Shown: positions 12,080-24,454, counted from the stretch's first letter. The stretch: DNA of 64,000 nt from Bettongia penicillata ogilbyi (GCA_023548195.1 JAJHZJ010000579.1:2525346-2589345), one strand, 5' to 3'. Program-made: numbers and translations. Notes: generated by a model not told the origin, from the letters alone.

Positions 12080-13555
12080 TTTTTTTTTTTTTGAAATTAT
12101 CATGTACAGTATCTTTCTTCCTACCCCTCCGAGAGATCTATCCCATATAACAAATAACATTTTTAAAGAGAAAAAAGTCAGCATAACTGATAGATATGCT
12201 GAAAAAGTTTGCAAACATACAATATATAACACCTGTGGACTTCCCTTCTTCGTAAAGGGTAGGTTTTGGGTGTCCTTTTATATCTCTTTATTTGAGTCCT
12301 GCTTGAACTTCATAATTTTGTTACATTCACTTTTGATTTTTGTTACGTGGTTACTCTTTCTATTTTCATTGTTATAGTTGTGTTTTCTTGGTTCTGTTTA
12401 CTTCACTGCATCAGTTCCATGCTTCTCTGTATTTATTACCTACATAATTTCTCACAGCACAGTAATATTCCATCACATTTATTTACCACAATTTGTTTAG
12501 TCATTCACCAACTGATGGGTATCTACTTTGTTTCTAATTCTTTACTATCACAAAAAGTGATGCTAAAATATTTTGGTCTATTAAGAATTCTTTCTTTTTC
12601 GTCATGGTTTTCCTTGGGAATATACAGTCAGCAATGGAACCCTCAATTCAAAAAGCATGGACATCTTAGGCATTTTATCTTTATAATTCCAAGTTGCTTT
12701 CCAAAATGGTTTCATAGCTCCACCAAAAATTTAACAGCATGCCTATCATTCCATAACACTTCTAACATTGATTATTGCCATTTTGTCATCTTTGTCAATT
12801 TGCAAGTTATGAGGTGAAACCTCAAGTTTTTTTTATCACATTTATCTTATTATTAATGATTTAGACCATTCTTTCATGTAGTTGTGGGGTTTTTGCAATT
12901 CTTTGGAGAACTGTTCATTCACATCATTTGATCACCTATTTTGGGGGAGTGACTATAAGTTAGATATATGTGTGTATATACATACATATGTGCATATACA
13001 CATATTATTGGTTATGATTTACTCCATCGAAGAAATTTAATACAAAGATTCTTTTCTCTCCATTCAACCAACTCCCCTTCTTGTCCTAGGTGCATTAATT
13101 TTTGTCTCTGCAGAAAGTTTTCGGTTTTATGTAAAGTTATCTGTCTTTTGTAATTTCCCCATCTCTTGCTTAGTTAAGAAGATATATCCTACTATCTATG
13201 ACAGCAGATGTTCTGCTTCTCTTCTAATTTTTTAATAGTATGATCTTTAATGTTAATGTTATATATACATATAGAATGCATTGTGGAGTAAACATTAAGA
13301 TGTTGATCTAAGACCAATTTCTTCCAGACCATTTTGCATTTTTACTAGCAGCTTTTATCAAATCAGGAGATTTTTTCACCCAGGTAATTTATGTTTTCTA
13401 CTTTACCAAACACTGGGTTATTAAATTCTATTGTTTCTGATTCTCCCTTGTCTATTCTGTTCCATTGCTCCATCTCTCCATTTCTCAATCAATATCAACT
13501 TGTTTTAATGACTGCTTCTTTATAATATAGTTTGAGGTCTGGAAATGCAATTCAA
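12080..13555 (-). mobile_element. L1-type LINE fragment (3' end)
   Basis: Read on the minus strand, this carries the marks of an L1 3' part: the equivalent of agtaatattccatcacattt, caactgatgggtatctact, gttgctttccaaaatggttt and ctttataatatagtttgagg. The T-run at 12080-12092 would be its poly(A) end. It is 5'-truncated at about 1.5 kb and heavily decayed. The + strand frame at 12347-12817 is an antisense artefact. Confidence 0.7.
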
Positions 13556-13559
13556 AGGA

Positions 13560-13815
13560 CCAAAATTTAAGAACATCTGGAAAAACTAAACTGTATCAAT
13601 TGATGCAGTAATATAGATATAGATGTATAGATAAATAGATATCAATAAGGGAAAGAAAATAGAGATAAGATGAAAATTTTTATTTCAAATTAAAATTGTG
13701 GTAAAAATGTTAAGCCAATTGATAACACCTAGTCCTATTAAAAAGCATACACATGAGGGCTGAAGGAAGACTGGAGCACCAGCTGACACTACAAACAAGC
13801 AATCATTTTTATTGA
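13560..13815. other. AT-rich stretch with a small L1-like scrap
   Basis: acatctggaaaaactaaact and caattgatgcagta (13574-13608) resemble L1 3' sequence in + orientation. A (GATA)-like patch follows at 13612-13645. Confidence 0.4.
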
Positions 13816-13819
13816 TTTA

Positions 13820-13960
13820 TGGAACAGTCAGACTCAAAGTTAGAAAGGTCTGGATTCAAGTACCTCTTCTGACATATAGTGGCTATGACCTTGAGCAAGA
13901 TACTTAATTTCTCAGTGACCCCGGCTACTCTCTTAAGACTATAAGTGGTAGAAGAGTTGC
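13820..13960 (+). mobile_element. Degraded SINE
   Basis: It retains gttagaaaggtctggattca, ctatgaccttgagcaagata and cttaatttctcagtga. Confidence 0.6.
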
Positions 13961-14049
13961 CAGATATACACTGGGACATAGGACTTAGGCAGAAAGAGTT
14001 TCTTTACATTTCATTTATTCTCTCAACCAATTAAAGTAAAAGTATCAGA

Positions 14050-14200
14050 GCTAGAATGGATCCTAAACACCTTCATTTTACAAATGAGGAAACTGAGTGA
14101 CTTGCCCTAAGCCTCAGAGTTCCAGATCCAGAATTAAAACTTAGATCTCTTGACCTTTAGTCTGGTCTTTGTGGTTTAGTATGAATAGCCAAATAAATTC
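14050..14200 (-). mobile_element. MIR-like SINE
   Basis: The + strand shows ttacaaatgaggaaactgag, tgacttgccctaag and tagatctcttgacctttag, a reverse-oriented MIR-type core. Confidence 0.7.
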
Positions 14201-14429
14201 TGTTACTGAGGAAACACATTCTAAGAAAGAGGATAATGATAATGGTAATTATTATTAAAGTTATTAAATAAAATTCTATTAGTAACCAGCAATTAACTGT
14301 GCTGATTAATAGCTACAGTAGTCATATAATGAATACAACTAATTATTCACCATGGCAAGGGAAGGGGGTGCCTGGGTTCTCAAGGCTATGCCAATGGAAT
14401 CCAAGCTCTGGCAAGTCCTATCAAGGAGA

Positions 14430-14665
14430 AGTAAAGGGAATAATCATTTCTATAGTGCCTACTATGTGTTGGGCACTATGCTATACTCTTTTACAAATGT
14501 TTACTCATTTGATCTTCATAACAACCCTGAGAGGTAGGTGCTATTATAATTTCCATTGTATGGTTAAGGAAGCTAAAGCAAAAGTTGCTTGCCTAGGGGC
14601 ACACAGCTAGTAAATGTCTGAGACTGGATTTGAACACAGATGTTTCTGACTGCAGGTCCCAAGTG
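14430..14665 (-). mobile_element. CORE/MIR-like SINE
   Basis: The + strand shows tatagtgcctactatgtgt, atttgatcttcataacaacc, ggcacacagctagtaaatgt and gactggatttgaacacagat, a near full-length reverse-oriented SINE. Confidence 0.85.
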
Positions 14666-14884
14666 GAAAAAGCTTCAAGCATGGAACGAATGACATTCTG
14701 AATGAACTAGTCTATCTAAATTCAGAAAGGCTTATCACCCAGATGGGAAAAGGGTTTTGGAATTATAGAGAGGTTTATGATATGTGTCAGCAGAGGCAAT
14801 ACTCACACTGATGAAATGCCTGGTCTTTGAAGTATTGAAATATTTATAGTTTTTAAAGTGCTTTGTTTCAAACAGTGCATTGAA

Positions 14885-15075
14885 ATAGGCAACATAAGGT
14901 AGTACAGTGGAAACACCATAGATGATGGGATCATAGGATGTGGGATCAAATCTTATCTCTGATGTTTACCAGTGGTGTGACTTCAGGCAGGTGACTTCAT
15001 CTTCCTAGCTCTCAGTTTCCTCATCTGTAAAATGGACTAGATGATCTCTGAGATTCCTTTTAATTTTAGATCTCT
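14885..15075 (+). mobile_element. MIR-like SINE
   Basis: It shows aaggtagtacagtgga, agtggtgtgacttcaggca, ctcagtttcctcatctgtaa and a gatgatctctgagattcctt tail. Confidence 0.8.
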
Positions 15076-15077
15076 GA

Positions 15078-15205
15078 CCCCTGTTTTACAATTGAGGAAA
15101 CCAAGGCTTTGATGGGTGAAGGCACCTCTATGTAGTCACCAGGTAGAGATGGGTTTCAAATTCAGGTTTTTTGATTCTCTTTTTACTATGCCATAATTTC
15201 ATCCT
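15078..15205 (-). mobile_element. MIR-like SINE fragment
   Basis: The + strand shows ttttacaattgaggaaacc, agatgggtttcaaattcagg and ttactatgccat. It abuts the preceding oppositely oriented SINE tail to tail. Confidence 0.65.
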
Positions 15206-15799
15206 ACACTGACATGATCAAGAAGTAGATCCTCAAAGTGAGGAGGAAAGCATGTCTTTCAGAGACAGAGAATAAACCATGGTGTCAGGATGGTTTCGTG
15301 GTCCATGTTGACATTGGGAGCAGGTCTAGATCTTTATTCAGGGTGGTAAAGTAATGACAGAATGGGGAGCTGAAATGGGGGCAACCATAGGTAGGGAAGT
15401 CCATAAGGACATTTGTCATAAGGAATTATTGATACCATGCACACACGTGTAATATTAGCAGAGGAATAGTCATGAGGATACCCCTGGGGAAAATAGGCAG
15501 ACAAAATGCTGAATTCCAGACAAATGACTTGCTTAGGTCATACAACTAGTAAGAGACTAAAAGAGGATTGTTGTTCCTGGTTCCAAGTTTAGCATTCTGT
15601 CTACTACAAGTTACCTGTCCCTTACCCTTAAGGGATTTGCATGAGGATGGAATTAAAAACTCAAATATTTTATCAAAGAATGAGTTGAACATCCCCAAAC
15701 AATCTTCCTGTTTGTGATTTCTGGTCATTCATTTGTCGAGCACCAGGCATTGTAGTAGAGTATAAAGAACCTTGGATTGTGGATAAATTGTCAAAGAAT

Positions 15800-16660
15800 A
15801 TGCAGAGATAATTTTCAAATGAGAAAACACAAATTGTTAATTATCATTTTAAAGAAATGCTCAGTCTCACAACTAATAAAAGAGGTACGCATTAAAACAA
15901 TTCTGAGTTACCAACTTACATATCAAATTGGCAAAAAATAATTAAAAATAATAAAACCCAATGTTGTCAGGATAATGGAGGAGCACAGGGGGACCCCACT
16001 GAGAGACCCTGGAATCACATGGGCCTCAGACTGATCCCAGGGACCTGGCACCTGGGGAGGTCAATCTTTTTTTTTTTTCCATTTACTTACTGCCCCTACC
16101 TGTTTTAAACTAGGAAAATCTCTAAAATAAGATTTAGGCATAACTAGGTTTTTTTTTTCCAGAATAGGCAATAGCTTCCCTCATACAAAGATATTTGATG
16201 TATAATATTTCTATCAAAAATGGGACAGAGTTTTAAAAAACTTGTTTTGCTTCCACTGCAGAAATTGCAAAAAAGGCATAGTACTTAAAGGTGCATATAA
16301 GCATTCATTACTGGTAGAATTGCAAATTTATAGAATCTTTTTGTAGAACAATCTTGCACAGTAACACAGTAAAAGTTACAAATATAGTCATACCCTTTGA
16401 CCTGATAATTCCCTTGTTGGGAATGTGCACAGAAAGTATTATCAAAAGCAAAAATATAGCAATCTCTTCAAAGATTGTCATAGTAGTTTTACATTTTAAT
16501 TGCAAATAATTGAAACAGCCTACATGTCCAGTAGTAGGGGAATGATTTCAATGAGTTGTTGGTTAATGTAAAAGGAATACAGTCTGGAATAATAAGAAGG
16601 AGGAATACAAAGAAATATGGAAATATTTTAAAGAAATATTTATTTTAAAAAAGCCCCAAA
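15800..16660 (+). mobile_element. L1-type LINE fragment (3' part)
   Basis: It contains aaagaggtacgcattaaaac, atcaaattggcaaaaaat, cataccctttgacctgataa, tgtccagtagtaggggaatg and ggaatacagtctggaataa, in the order of an L1 3' region. A roughly 110-bp unrelated segment ending in a T-run (15970-16080) interrupts it. Its orientation is opposite to the L1 at 12080-13555. Confidence 0.65.
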
Positions 16661-16699
16661 ACAATGGCATACATCTGACTAGGGACATATAAGAAGGAA

Positions 16700-17240
16700 A
16701 CTTTATTTCTCTCTGCAATGAGATTCAAACAGTACAAACGAGAAAATGTTTCTGTAAATAGTAAAGTTTTGTAAAAATATATTTAAACTTAAATTTCTTC
16801 CTTGTGAGCTGGGATTCTCTACTAATGCAGATCACCAACACTATGAGGGGTGGGGAACCTGCCTGCTCAAGGCCAGGGCTTATTTCTTATAGAGGAAGCA
16901 GCAAAGCTGTCCTCCCTTCAGAAAGGTGCATTGGGTTGGGGTTGGGCTTGGGGATGAAGGTAGATTTCATTCCATGATTGCTACAAATGTTTTCACCTGG
17001 GTGGATTTGAATAGCTCCCTGGGTTTAGGTAAGAACAGCTGTAACATTTCTATCATTTATTTCTCAACAAATGGGACAGGGAAGAGACTCGGTGTTTCAG
17101 GAAGAAATACTTTATTTTCCTATTCCCAAATGAAATAATTCAAAGGATGCAAACTAGAACTATTAAATAATAACTCTTATGGAAAAAAGAGAACAACTCA
17201 AAAAACCATTCCTTTACATGGATTAAGGGTGAAGTCCAAG
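16700..17240. other. Stretch without assigned elements
   Basis: Apparently single-copy sequence, with no gene or repeat that I can support. Confidence 0.4.
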
Positions 17241-18060
17241 ATTCCAAGAAGTGAATATTAATTTGATCATTCATTTTATTGAGTAATTACACTCCCTTGC
17301 TCTTGAGAGGGTAGTGAGTTTAAAAAAAATTAGTTAAATAGGCCTTTTTAGGTAACACCACTCCCTCTCTAACAATGTACACATCGGGAATGCACAGAGC
17401 TCTTTAGCATGCAAGATACAAAATGCTATTAAATCATTTGCTGTTTTTCCTGTAAGGAAGGAGTCCTTCCCAGAGTACTAATCTGCTTGGGGAAAAAAAA
17501 AAACCTCCTAATTTAGGAGAAAATGAGACTTTCACTCCACTCAGCAAACACCTCTGCTAACGCTTCATTAGTATGTATTTTCACATAATTCAATTAGCCA
17601 AAATACATACAAATGCTCACAGTACTGTTCCCAGCTCTGGGAGTGTCAGGGTGGCTTTAAACAGATCTGAAACAAAATTGCATAAATCGCATGTAAAGCT
17701 CTGTGCATACAAAGATACCTTCAGGGTTCTAATAAATTCATGAAACTTTTTTAAAGTATGATTTCCTAGCAGGCAATCACTTTTAATTAACAGGATCACC
17801 TACAGCAACACATGTCCTTCAAAAACTTACATTATTTTTTCTTTTTGAATTTCAAAGTTTCTGTAGTGAAAGTTGAATAGCTGAGTAGCTTAACCTCAAA
17901 AGGGTTCCAGGCTTTCATGACAGCTATAAATCACTGTGGTGCCTTCTTTATAAGAAGAAAAGATTCTTAACACAACAGAGAAAGAAGGAAACCGCTTTTT
18001 AGTCATAGCTAGAAGCAAGCATTTTCTCCAAAGGTCAAAAAACTTTTCCTCAGTTAAAGA
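17240..18060. promoter_or_regulatory. Candidate conserved non-coding block
   Basis: About 0.8 kb free of recognisable repeats in a repeat-rich window. It has balanced AT-rich sequence with several homeodomain-type TAAT cores, for example ttttaattaacagg near 17781. I infer possible regulatory function only from the lack of repeats and the motif texture. No conservation data were available. Confidence 0.3.
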
Positions 18061-18344
18061 ATAATTTTTAAGGACATCGCAGCTACTTGTACAACTAACC
18101 TCGTGTAATTTACTTTATGAATTAAACATACAATTTTGAGGATTTGTGATTTTTCCCACTGGATGGGCGCTTCTCTTTCTGGAGGTGGCTTGAGAGCATT
18201 TCCTTGTTTCCCTTGGGTTGAGATAAACATGGAGGTCGATGACTGGATGGATGAACTTCTTTAAAGGCTCTATTTCATTGTGAAAAATGGGCCTTGAGGT
18301 CCATTTAGACCTGGTTTTTTCAAATGGGTCTGTATCTAACACTT

Positions 18345-18535
18345 TATAGCTTTAGAGCTTGGAAGCGAAGTTAGAGGCAGTCAGAGTCTAACTCCTTATT
18401 TTACAAATGGGGAAAGTGAGGCCAGAGAAGTGAGAGTTGTACAAGTATAAGTATCAGTGCTGGGATCCAAACCCAGGTCATCTAACTTCAAACCCAGTGC
18501 CCTCTTTTCTACACTGAATTTCCTCTCTTAGGTGC
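18345..18535 (-). mobile_element. MIR-like SINE
   Basis: The + strand shows tagagcttggaagcgaagtt, ttttacaaatggggaaagtg and gggatccaaacccaggtcat. Confidence 0.75.
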
Positions 18536-18539
18536 TGCT

Positions 18540-19260
18540 TCCTAGATTAGATGAGGAATCATCCTGTGGAGATGTAGCCTGGCAGCTGCTCCTGCAAGGC
18601 ATGCAGCCACAGCTACTAAAAACCCCTAAAGAAAGTTTTTGTCCCCAAAGTCCTTAGTATTGTTAAATGTTTCAACATCAGAAACTGACACTGTTGTATC
18701 AATGGAAATTATATGGTATCCCTGACAAAGTGGTTACACAGCCTCTTCTTTCAGTGTTACAGAGCTTGCTCCCTCCATATTTAGCTTTGGGAGTCATTAA
18801 GGTTTTTTTTTAGGTTGGAAGGAAATCAGTTTCTCTGGAACTTTCACCAAGTGATTATAGCACTATGCACATCCTGCCTAGGTCTCCTCCTGATAATCCC
18901 AAGCATCCTAAAACCTTTTCCCAGTTTGCAAGCCTGGGCCTCAGCATCTGAAAATTTTCTTGGGAGTAGAGGAGTCCTCAGAGAGTTCAAGACTTAGGAT
19001 GTCCCTAATAAAAATAAAATTCAGAGAAGTCACAATGTGTCTTATTTCACCTCTTTTCTTCCCCTACATTTCTCCAGGGATATCAGGTTATAATAAACAC
19101 CAAAAGCCACCCAGAAAAAGAAGAGAAATCAGCAGAGGAGAGGATAAAGGAGATGAGTAAGCAAGCAGAAGAACATCTGATAGGAAGAGCTTTATCTTGG
19201 TTAAGCCTGAGTGAAAGGGAGTCCTCGTTTCTGGACAGAAACTGTTCTGGGCTGCAAGCT
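18540..19260. other. Stretch without assigned elements
   Basis: Nothing recognised. Confidence 0.4.
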
Positions 19261-19342
19261 GGTGTCTGAGACTGTAATTGAACTCAGGTCTTTCTGACTC
19301 CAGGATTAGCCTTCAGTCCACTGTGCCACTTAGCTTCCCCTG
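19260..19342 (-). mobile_element. SINE fragment (head end)
   Basis: The + strand shows attgaactcaggtctttctg and actgtgccacttagcttccc, the complement of a tRNA-like SINE head. Confidence 0.7.
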
Positions 19343-19419
19343 GAGTCTGTGGATCTGGGTGCAAGTACTTTAAAGGATTACCAAAATGCTAGTTATTGTT
19401 ATTAAAAGCCTCCTAATTA

Positions 19420-19660
19420 GAGGCATTGGCATTTAGGTGGTGCCATGGATAGAATACTGGGCCTGGAATTATCTTCCTGGAGTTCAGATCTAGCCTTAGA
19501 AACTTACCAGCTGTGTAACCCCGAGGAGGTCACTTAACCCTATTGGCTTCAGTTTCTCACTGGTAAAATGAGAGGGCAAAGAACAGGCAAAGAAAACTCC
19601 CAATGGAGTCACAAGAGTCGGACACGTCTGAGCAACAGCAACAACTTTTGTGTCTATGCC
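19420..19660 (+). mobile_element. Marsupial tRNA-derived SINE
   Basis: It shows taggtggtgccatggataga, agctgtgtaaccccgag, ggtcacttaaccc, gtcacaagagtcggacacgt and ctgagcaacagcaacaa. Confidence 0.85.
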
Positions 19661-19664
19661 AAGT

Positions 19665-20355
19665 GGTCAAAAGCAGAGAAGAGCAGGAGGTATCTTGGCC
19701 CAGCTAAAGAGGGTGAACGTTCCTGCGAGCAGGGGTTGCAGAGAGCAAAGACTATGAAATAAAAGTCTGAGTTTAGCCCGGACAGATGAGCGTCCAAAGA
19801 CCAGGCTGATGAAATGATACTTGCTCTGGGTTAAGTGGATGTGATTGAAATGAAGCAGGGTTAAGTGAAAGGCCTAAGGAACAAAAGGATTACTGGGGAT
19901 TAAGTAAATGATGATTATTTAGGAGATTGTGGCTTGCTTAGGGATGAATGCCCTGTTATTTGGGATAATATTTGGAGGTACCAATCAGTTCTTTTTTCAT
20001 CAAACAGAAACCAAGTGGTAACTTTGGGGAGAAAGACGTAATGAATGATCCCCAATGCAGCTGGTGAGAGCTATTATTGATCCATTTGGGATTCCAGATA
20101 GGTACAGTATTTGTTATTAAATGTCAAAGTTCCACCAGAGTAGGATTCTTAGATAATGGGAGAAAAGGAAGGGATTCTAGTACAGGGGAGGGGAAAAAGC
20201 TAACTGAATTAAGTACAGCTTATCAAAAAAGGCCTTTGCTCATTATCTGTAGGCAAACCTCCCCCGCCCCAAATCCCACAACCAGGGGATCATACATTAC
20301 TAAGAACTAAGTGTTGAATGTTTATATAATCATATATGGCTATATTCTCTAGGAA
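19665..20355. other. Stretch without assigned elements
   Basis: Nothing recognised. It is purine-rich around 19780-20200. Confidence 0.4.
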
Positions 20356-20358
20356 CTA

Positions 20359-20406
<48 letters not shown>
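20359..20406. repeat. (TG)n microsatellite
   Basis: An uninterrupted TG dinucleotide run of just over 40 bp. Confidence 0.95.
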
Positions 20407-20408
<2 letters not shown>

Positions 20409-20754
20409 AATCAGATATTAGAATGGCAGTGAGTGAATCAGATAAAGAAGAAGTGTGGTGACAAATGATAGTTATAGGAAACATCATTTAAAGAGAAAGT
20501 ATTTAAAGCAGGGTATTATCTCAGTGAGAAAATTACTTGGAAACAATGCTTCTGACTGTGGGAGAATTAAGGAAGTTCTGGTCTCTTTAGTGCAAGTTTA
20601 ATAGCAATGGTCACCCATGTCATAACTAAGGTAAAGTGACTGGGGCTTTGTCCTAGGGTATCAAAATTAGAGGTTAGTATAGTTAACTGTAGTAACTAAT
20701 TCTTTCTCCCACTCAAATGACTTTGTATTAATTACTTGTGGCATTATTCTCATG

Positions 20755-20880
20755 TAATAGATTTAGAGTTGGAAGGATGTTAATAGTCATCTGGTTCAAT
20801 TTCCTCATTTTACACATGAGGAAACTGAAATTCACAGAGGTTAAGTGATGATTTACAAAGCTGATATGTGATCCTTAGCT
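20755..20880 (-). mobile_element. MIR-like SINE
   Basis: The + strand shows tttagagttggaaggatgtt, catctggttcaatttcctca and acacatgaggaaactgaaat. Confidence 0.75.
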
Positions 20881-21164
20881 GTTTACCGTGGGAGTGCTGT
20901 TGTCCTGGGGGTCAAAATAGTTTTTGCAGTCACTGAAGAAGAGGAAGCAGTAACACCATTTCAGACATTGACCTTGCATGAAAGGGCTAGGGTTTGAGTT
21001 CAGATAAGGGAAAGGATTTTTGGGGTTTGCCTGACCTGGAGTTTCAGTCAGACAATCTATAGAAGGCTTCTGGATCAAACAGAGGACGATCTTGAGAGAG
21101 GCAGGAAAGCGTCTTGCATAGGATAAGAGAGTCAGACGCCACACCTTTCTCCAGTCCATCCTTC

Positions 21165-21555
21165 ATGCTTCCTCCATACTGACTCCTAAAACACAATTCT
21201 GACCACTGCACTCTCCTACTTAAGAAACTCTTGATTGTCTACCTCCAGGATGAAATTCTAATGATCCACTTTGAAATGTAAAGTTCTTCACAACCAGGAC
21301 TCAACTTACCTTTCCATCCTTGTGGCATACTGCTGCTTCCATGTACACTAGGACCCAGGCAAAGTGGTCTTTCTTGCCATTTCCATGCACTCCACTCCAG
21401 TGATTTACTGACTGTCCTTCTTGACTAGAATGCAATCCCTCCTTATCTCAGTCTCTAAGAATCTTTGCTTTCCTTCAAGGCTCAGCTCAAACTCCGCTTT
21501 CTTTATGCAGCCTTTACTAATGCCTTCAGCTGTTTATACTTTCCCCTCAAAATCA
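21165..21555 (+). mobile_element. L2 LINE 3' region
   Basis: The sequence runs cactctcctacttaagaaac, aaagttcttcacaacc, aaggctcagctcaaactcc and gcctttactaatgcc, in L2 sense order. It ends before the terminal AATAAA segment and runs into a TA/TG patch. Confidence 0.75.
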
Positions 21556-21604
21556 CTATAGTTATGTATGTGTGTGTATATGTATATGTCATATACGTGT
21601 TTGC

Positions 21605-22195
21605 AGTTAAAATTAAGGTAGACTGAGGCACAAAATTCCAAGAATGGTCAATTTGATAGTAAAACATGAATTTACCAGTAAACAAGACCTCAGCTTCCCC
21701 AGGAAAGCTAAGACCCCTAATGAGGGGCAAAGTCCCTTTTATACTTTTGGGAAATGTAGCAAGTAGAAAGGCTAGCATCATAAATGGAAGAAAATATGAT
21801 TAGATGGAAATTAGGAATAAGGGACAGCAAAATAAAACCCTACTTCCCTCCTGCGACTAAGACGTGTTCATTGTTCAAGTGTAATTGCATCTGCAAGGAC
21901 AGAGATAGCAAACCAGACATCCTTGAAGGATAGCTTGGTGGTGTAAAGATACTAGACGAGACTCCCTGGTGTCCACCTGTTTCCTTCAAAGGTAACATGT
22001 TCTCTTGACACAATAACAGAACAATGATTAATACAAGAGAACTGGATTTCTAAACTTAACTCTTTACAGGTCATCTAAATTTCTGAACTAAGTTCAGAGA
22101 CAAAAAAACCACAACTTAGGCAATTATACTATGAAATCAATTAACTGTATGTAGGATCAATTGAAAAAAGACACAGAATCAATCTGATTATTTCT
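21605..22195. other. Unassigned stretch, possibly an old LTR
   Basis: The segment near 21620-21745 (gtagactgaggcacaaaatt, cccctaatgaggggcaaag) has the look of an LTR read backwards. I could find no paired LTR, primer-binding site or terminal duplication. Confidence 0.25.
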
Positions 22196-22199
22196 CACT

Positions 22200-22365
22200 A
22201 TCTATATATAGTATATATAGTATATATCTATATGTGTTCATGTTGTCTTATCCAGCCAGACCTGATAAGCTCCTCATTGAGAACATGTCTTTGTATCCCT
22301 CGCACCTAGCACAGTGTGTGGCACGTAGTAGATGCTTAATAAATGCTTGTTAATTGATCGGTTGC
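22200..22365 (+). mobile_element. L2 LINE 3' end behind a TA-rich patch
   Basis: taagctcctcattgagaaca, gcacctagcacagtgtgtgg and tgcttaataaatgcttgtta mark the L2 terminus. The first 35 bp are tatata repeats. Confidence 0.8.
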
Positions 22366-22714
22366 TAGACAGAGTTATAGAGTATAAATTTATTAAGAAG
22401 CGCGAGATATGAAGTCATGTCACTTGAAATGTTCAATTATTGTTTAAAAACCAATAAGCATGCATGGCCTTAAAGCTCTTCAATTTAAAACCTTCCGACC
22501 TCCCTATTCCAATTAAGTGAAAACTCTTTATTCTAGAACTCATAACTTACCATGCCATGAGATAGTAGAGTAACTCTTCAGTGAAATGTACCAATTACAG
22601 TTCTCTGATGTTTTAGTGTATTAGAGTCTCCAACAAGTTGTAACCTGTTACCTCAGTATGATGTGGAGATAGATGACTCTGGAGTTTTGTTGGCTGTGCC
22701 ACTAGAACACAAAT

Positions 22715-23065
22715 TGTGACAGGTTCTACCATGCTGGAAAGGCTTTGGGTATGTTCCCACAATAATCTGTATGTGCTTTCTGAGGGCTAGCCCAGTTAAG
22801 TATAGAGAGGCTCACTGCAAGTAGGCTAGCCACTCAGTAATGAACTCTTTGATCATGGCAATGCATGCAATGAAGAAAAAGTCAAGTGAAATGGTGCTCA
22901 GTCTTGTATGGTTCTATTTTGTTTCATCAGTGATGGGGGCAGGATGGTAGTAAAGAAACAGAGGATGCTGAACATCCCATAGTTTATATATTGTATATAA
23001 ACATTAACTTTACTCAGTATTCTAAATGTGAGTTTGTCCAATGACCAGTGAGTGGACATATTGCT
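22715..23065. repeat. Unclassified repeat E, copy 2
   Basis: Same-orientation partner of 8509-8935, about 14.2 kb away. The alignment covers most of the segment with small gaps. Neither copy shows coding capacity. Confidence 0.65.
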
Positions 23066-23299
23066 GTAAGAATTACATCTTGCTTGGCCCTTCTGCAGGG
23101 GATTTGGGGGAGGAAATGAACAACAGCCCCCCAGAATGAGAAGGCAAGAATAGGTTGTAACTTTCTTGGTAAGAGGGAGTGCCTATTTTAATGAAACCAC
23201 AGATTGGTTGCAGTGTCAAAAATGGATAAGGCACCGAAGACATATTAGTTAAGTATGTTCCTGTAGCTATCAACAAGTAGTAATTTCCAGTATTTTAAA

Positions 23300-23535
23300 G
23301 GGAACATAGCGGAGAGAGGGTTGTGCAGGATCAGAAGGGCCTGAGTTCAAATTCCATCTCTGATATGAGAGGTGTAACCCAAGGAAATCACCTAATTCTC
23401 AGAGTCCCCAGTTTCCCTGACTGCAGAATGGGGATACAAATTCCCACTGTACCTATCTCAAAGGTCATTACAAAGCTCAAATGAGATAATGTATCTAAAG
23501 TACTGTCCAAATCTAAAAGTCCTAAATGTAGAAAG
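23300..23535 (+). mobile_element. CORE/MIR-like SINE
   Basis: It shows gggcctgagttcaaattcca, cagtttccctgactgcagaa, aaagctcaaatgagataatg and a degraded tail. Confidence 0.8.
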
Positions 23536-23559
23536 GCTTATTTTTTAGTAATTGGCTAC

Positions 23560-24060
23560 TCAGTGACAATCATGAGCTTCCAGGACTAGTCCATTCCCCA
23601 TTTCAGACTTTTTCCACTAAATCAGACGGGCTTCATTCCTCTGCAGTTAGCCCACATCCCTGTGATGTTTTCAGTCTGTGCGTGTGCACCATCCATCCTG
23701 GAGAAGCCAGTATCTGCCTGGATTATAGTGCAGCCTGGCCACTGATGGCCTCCCTTCCCTGACTGAAGTCTGCTCTTCTGAAGGTGACAGTGAACTCCTG
23801 GAGGCCACCCTTGACTTGGAGGGTTTTGTTCCTGTGGCTGTATCTGACAGCATCAGACAGGTGGGAGAGTGCCTGCCAGTCCAGAGGTAGACTTCCCCCT
23901 GCTCCTCATCCCTTCCCACTACTCTAGCCTCGTTGAATGTCATGACCATCAGGTAGGACACACCTGCTGTGTTGCTGAATGGACATGTTTTACAGGTCTT
24001 TGCAGGCAAAGAATTTCAAAGGACTTTAGTCAAGTAGATGTCAGTTAATTAAGCCACATA
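23560..24060. other. Repeat-free stretch with a 112-codon minus-strand frame
   Basis: The minus strand is open from 24009 to 23671, but the protein resembles nothing I know. There are no clear splice sites, promoter or polyadenylation context. It could be an exon, a decayed retrocopy or chance. Confidence 0.25.
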
Positions 24061-24454
24061 CCCCAGAGGGTGGATTGCAAACAATTTAACTATTGAGGCA
24101 CTGAGTTCATAAACAGATGAAATGAAGATACAAGAGTTACCAGGCACATCCCTCTGGATACACTAAAGCTCTGCTTTCAACAGTTTGGTCAGAGTGATTA
24201 GAAAAGGCGACCATAGAGCAGAAAAGAGTAGGACATCAGTGAAAGATTATCATGTTGGTCTCTACCTTTGAACTCCAGAGAATAAACTAGAGATCCCCTT
24301 TTCAGGTACATCTCTGTGTGTGCTCAAGGTCACGTGGCTTATGAATCTGGCAATACTTAACGTCACTTGCAGGGAGCATGTGTGCCCTCCATCAGAACTC
24401 CATAGGACCACAGGCTTTAGAGCTGAAAGGACCTGAGACATCAAGACGTGTGCA

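Noticed and set aside
12347..12817. 156-codon + strand frame, the longest in the window
   Set aside because: It lies antisense to a decayed L1 3' region and resembles no protein family I know.
15970..16080. Small Pol III-type RNA gene ending in a T-run
   Set aside because: The sequence before the T-run matches no 7SK, Y, vault, U6 or 7SL pattern that I recognise.
21605..22195. Possible endogenous retroviral LTR
   Set aside because: Only a loose resemblance. I found no partner LTR, primer-binding site, internal viral sequence or terminal duplication, so I left it unassigned.
23671..24009. 112-codon minus-strand frame in repeat-free DNA
   Set aside because: No family resemblance, no clear splice sites and no codon pattern that I could judge. 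I list the stretch as unassigned rather than as a gene.
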